DNA from: SZUA-186 sp041552135 | Lineage (GTDB): Bacteria > Pseudomonadota > Gammaproteobacteria > UBA9214 | Length of the DNA stretch: 6,424 bases | Direction: 5' to 3' | Assembly (NCBI GenBank): GCA_041552135.1 | Contig: JBFELL010000164.1 | Coordinates: 1-6,424, forward strand | Shown here: positions 5,665 through 6,424 of the stretch, piece by piece | Layout: each line of letters begins with the position of its first letter | Position numbering within the stretch: the stretch's first letter is position 1 | Position numbers and translations under genes: made by a program | Notes under the pieces: model-generated | Database searches by the model: none | Told to the model about the DNA's origin: nothing | What the model saw: only the letters and a program-made list of their open reading frames with translations

Positions 5665-6228
5665 GTGATCTGGAATATTCCAAACATACTGACCGTACTT
5701 CGGATTGTGCTGATCCCGGTGTTCGTGCTGGTGTTTTTCTCGCCCTACAGCTGGGCGAACATCGCCAGCACTGCCATCTTCGGCCTGGCCGCACTGACGG
5801 ACTGGCTCGATGGCTACCTGGCACGCCGGCTGAAGCAGTTGTCCGTGTTCGGCGCCTTCCTCGACCCGGTCGCCGACAAACTGATGGTGGCCGTGGCGCT
5901 GGTGCTGCTGGTCCAGGACAACCCGACTGCCGTGTTCGCCATCCCGGCGGCCGTGATCGTCGGTCGCGAGATCGCGATTTCCGCACTGCGCGAGTGGATG
6001 TCGGAGATCGGCGAGCGCACCAAGGTCAAGGTCTCGGTCATCGGCAAGGTCAAGACCACCGCGCAGATGGTCAGCATCCTGCTGCTGCTGTTCAAGTCAC
6101 CCATCGGACCCTTTCCGACTCACGACGTCGGCATGATATTGATGTATCTGGCGGCCGTACTCACCCTGTGGTCCATGATTGTCTACATGCGTGCCGCCTG
6201 GCCGGTGATCACGGGAAATGGCAGCTGA
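5665..6228 (+). CDS. pgsA: CDP-diacylglycerol-glycerol-3-phosphate 3-phosphatidyltransferase
   Basis: PgsA joins CDP-diacylglycerol and glycerol 3-phosphate to give phosphatidylglycerol phosphate and CMP, the committed step to phosphatidylglycerol and cardiolipin, in the inner membrane. The 187 residues match the family length (about 182 in E. coli). The full CDP-alcohol phosphotransferase signature D-x2-D-G-x2-A-R-x8-G-x3-D-x3-D is present: D46, D49, G50, A53, R54, G63, D67, D71. Hydrophobic helices lie at about 5-27, 32-45, 72-84, 88-105, 132-144 and 155-176. IGKVKTTAQM (126-135) and AISALREWM (104-112) are typical of PgsA. The start is a GTG at 5665, 15 bases after the uvrC stop, which places the conserved NIPN(I)LT at residues 4-10 as expected; AGGT at 5652-5655 is a weak ribosome binding site. 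Expression probably depends on transcription through uvrC. Confidence 0.97.
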   Translation: MIWNIPNILTVLRIVLIPVFVLVFFSPYSWANIASTAIFGLAALTDWLDGYLARRLKQLSVFGAFLDPVADKLMVAVALVLLVQDNPTAVFAIPAAVIVGREIAISALREWMSEIGERTKVKVSVIGKVKTTAQMVSILLLLFKSPIGPFPTHDVGMILMYLAAVLTLWSMIVYMRAAWPVITGNGS

Positions 6229-6244
6229 GATAGCAGGTTAACGC

Positions 6245-6272
6245 TTGACACAATATCGCGTGAGGATAGAAT
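6245..6272 (+). promoter_or_regulatory. strong sigma-70 promoter of the tRNA-Gly gene
   Basis: A perfect -35 box TTGACA (6245-6250) is followed after 16 bases by TAGAAT (6267-6272), 5 of 6 matches to TATAAT. Downstream is a G/C-rich stretch (GTGGGCTCG, 6274-6282), as in the discriminators of stable RNA promoters under stringent control by ppGpp. Transcription should start near 6279-6281, only a few bases before the mature tRNA at 6285. It lies 16 bases after the pgsA stop. Confidence 0.85.
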
Positions 6273-6284
6273 AGTGGGCTCGCT

Positions 6285-6360
6285 GCGGGAATAGCTCAGC
6301 TGGTAGAGCACAACCTTGCCAAGGTTGGGGTCACGAGTTCGAATCTCGTTTCCCGCTCCA
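6285..6360 (+). tRNA. tRNA-Gly (anticodon GCC)
   Basis: This 76-base cloverleaf includes an encoded CCA end. The acceptor stem pairs GCGGGAA (6285-6291) with TTCCCGC (6350-6356), all seven pairs Watson-Crick. The D stem is GCTC/GAGC, the anticodon stem CAACC/GGTTG, and the T stem ACGAG/CTCGT around the TTCGAAT loop. The anticodon GCC at 6318-6320, in loop TTGCCAA, reads GGC and GGT codons. It is very close in sequence to E. coli tRNA-Gly(GCC), and its place after pgsA matches E. coli glyW. Unlike the enteric glyW-cysT-leuZ cluster, a terminator follows at once, so it is transcribed alone. Confidence 0.98.
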
Positions 6361-6368
6361 GTTTCAAG

Positions 6369-6394
6369 GCCTCGATTTATTCGGGGCTTTTTTT
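6369..6394 (+). terminator. intrinsic terminator of the tRNA-Gly gene
   Basis: GCCTCGA (6369-6375) pairs with TCGGGGC (6381-6387) in a 7-bp stem with one T-G wobble and a 5-base loop, followed directly by seven T residues (6388-6394). It begins nine bases after the CCA end and would also stop transcripts reading through from uvrC-pgsA. Confidence 0.9.
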
Positions 6395-6417
6395 GGCCAT
6401 CAAAAATAAAGTATGAT
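6389..6417 (+). promoter_or_regulatory. possible promoter of a gene beyond the window
   Basis: TATGAT (6412-6417) is a good -10 box (5 of 6 matches) in an A-rich stretch, with G/C-rich DNA (GCCCGC) just after it. The -35 position at 17-base spacing holds TTTTTT from the terminator tail, a poor match (2 of 6). The target lies outside the window. Confidence 0.3.
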
Positions 6418-6424
6418 GCCCGCA

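Noticed and set aside
1..6424. CRISPR array, insertion sequence, phage or attachment site
   Set aside because: No regularly spaced repeats, transposase, integrase or terminal repeats are visible. The tRNA-Gly gene is a possible integration target in principle, but no duplicated 3' end is seen in the 64 bases that follow.

Overview
The window comes from the chromosome of a GC-rich gammaproteobacterium. The evidence is a response regulator of the GacA/UvrY type, uvrC, pgsA and a tRNA-Gly(GCC) gene in the same order and orientation as in enterics and pseudomonads (gacA/uvrY-uvrC-pgsA-glyW). The genus cannot be told from the sequence; a lineage outside the enterics and pseudomonads is my inference, because two extra genes separate gacA from uvrC.

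Positions 1-875 hold small genes and non-coding DNA. A two-helix membrane protein lies on the minus strand (55-270), a small soluble hypothetical protein on the plus strand (442-642), and a very weak 47-codon ORF between them. From 643 to 875 there is a leader-like stretch with several inverted repeats, including two that compete for the same bases, ending in a strong ribosome binding site for gacA.

Positions 876-3793 hold gacA, then a 187-base gap, then a gene for a thioredoxin-fold plus six-blade NHL propeller protein. Its last 29 bases overlap the start of a family 5 (UDGb-type) uracil-DNA glycosylase gene. Positions 3823-6228 hold uvrC and pgsA, 15 bases apart. The NHL, glycosylase, uvrC and pgsA genes are tightly packed with no visible terminator, so they are probably one transcription unit. 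A strong promoter just after pgsA then drives a single tRNA-Gly gene that ends in an intrinsic terminator.

Functionally the window joins a global regulator, base excision repair (uracil removal), nucleotide excision repair (UvrC) and anionic phospholipid synthesis (PgsA). I see no clearly new system. The best leads are active-site changes in otherwise well-kept proteins: an Asp in place of the YIG glycine of UvrC, and Ser residues in place of two of the three active-site Cys residues of the NHL-thioredoxin protein. The others are an altered recognition helix in GacA, competing hairpins upstream of gacA, and the NHL-glycosylase pair inserted between gacA and uvrC.
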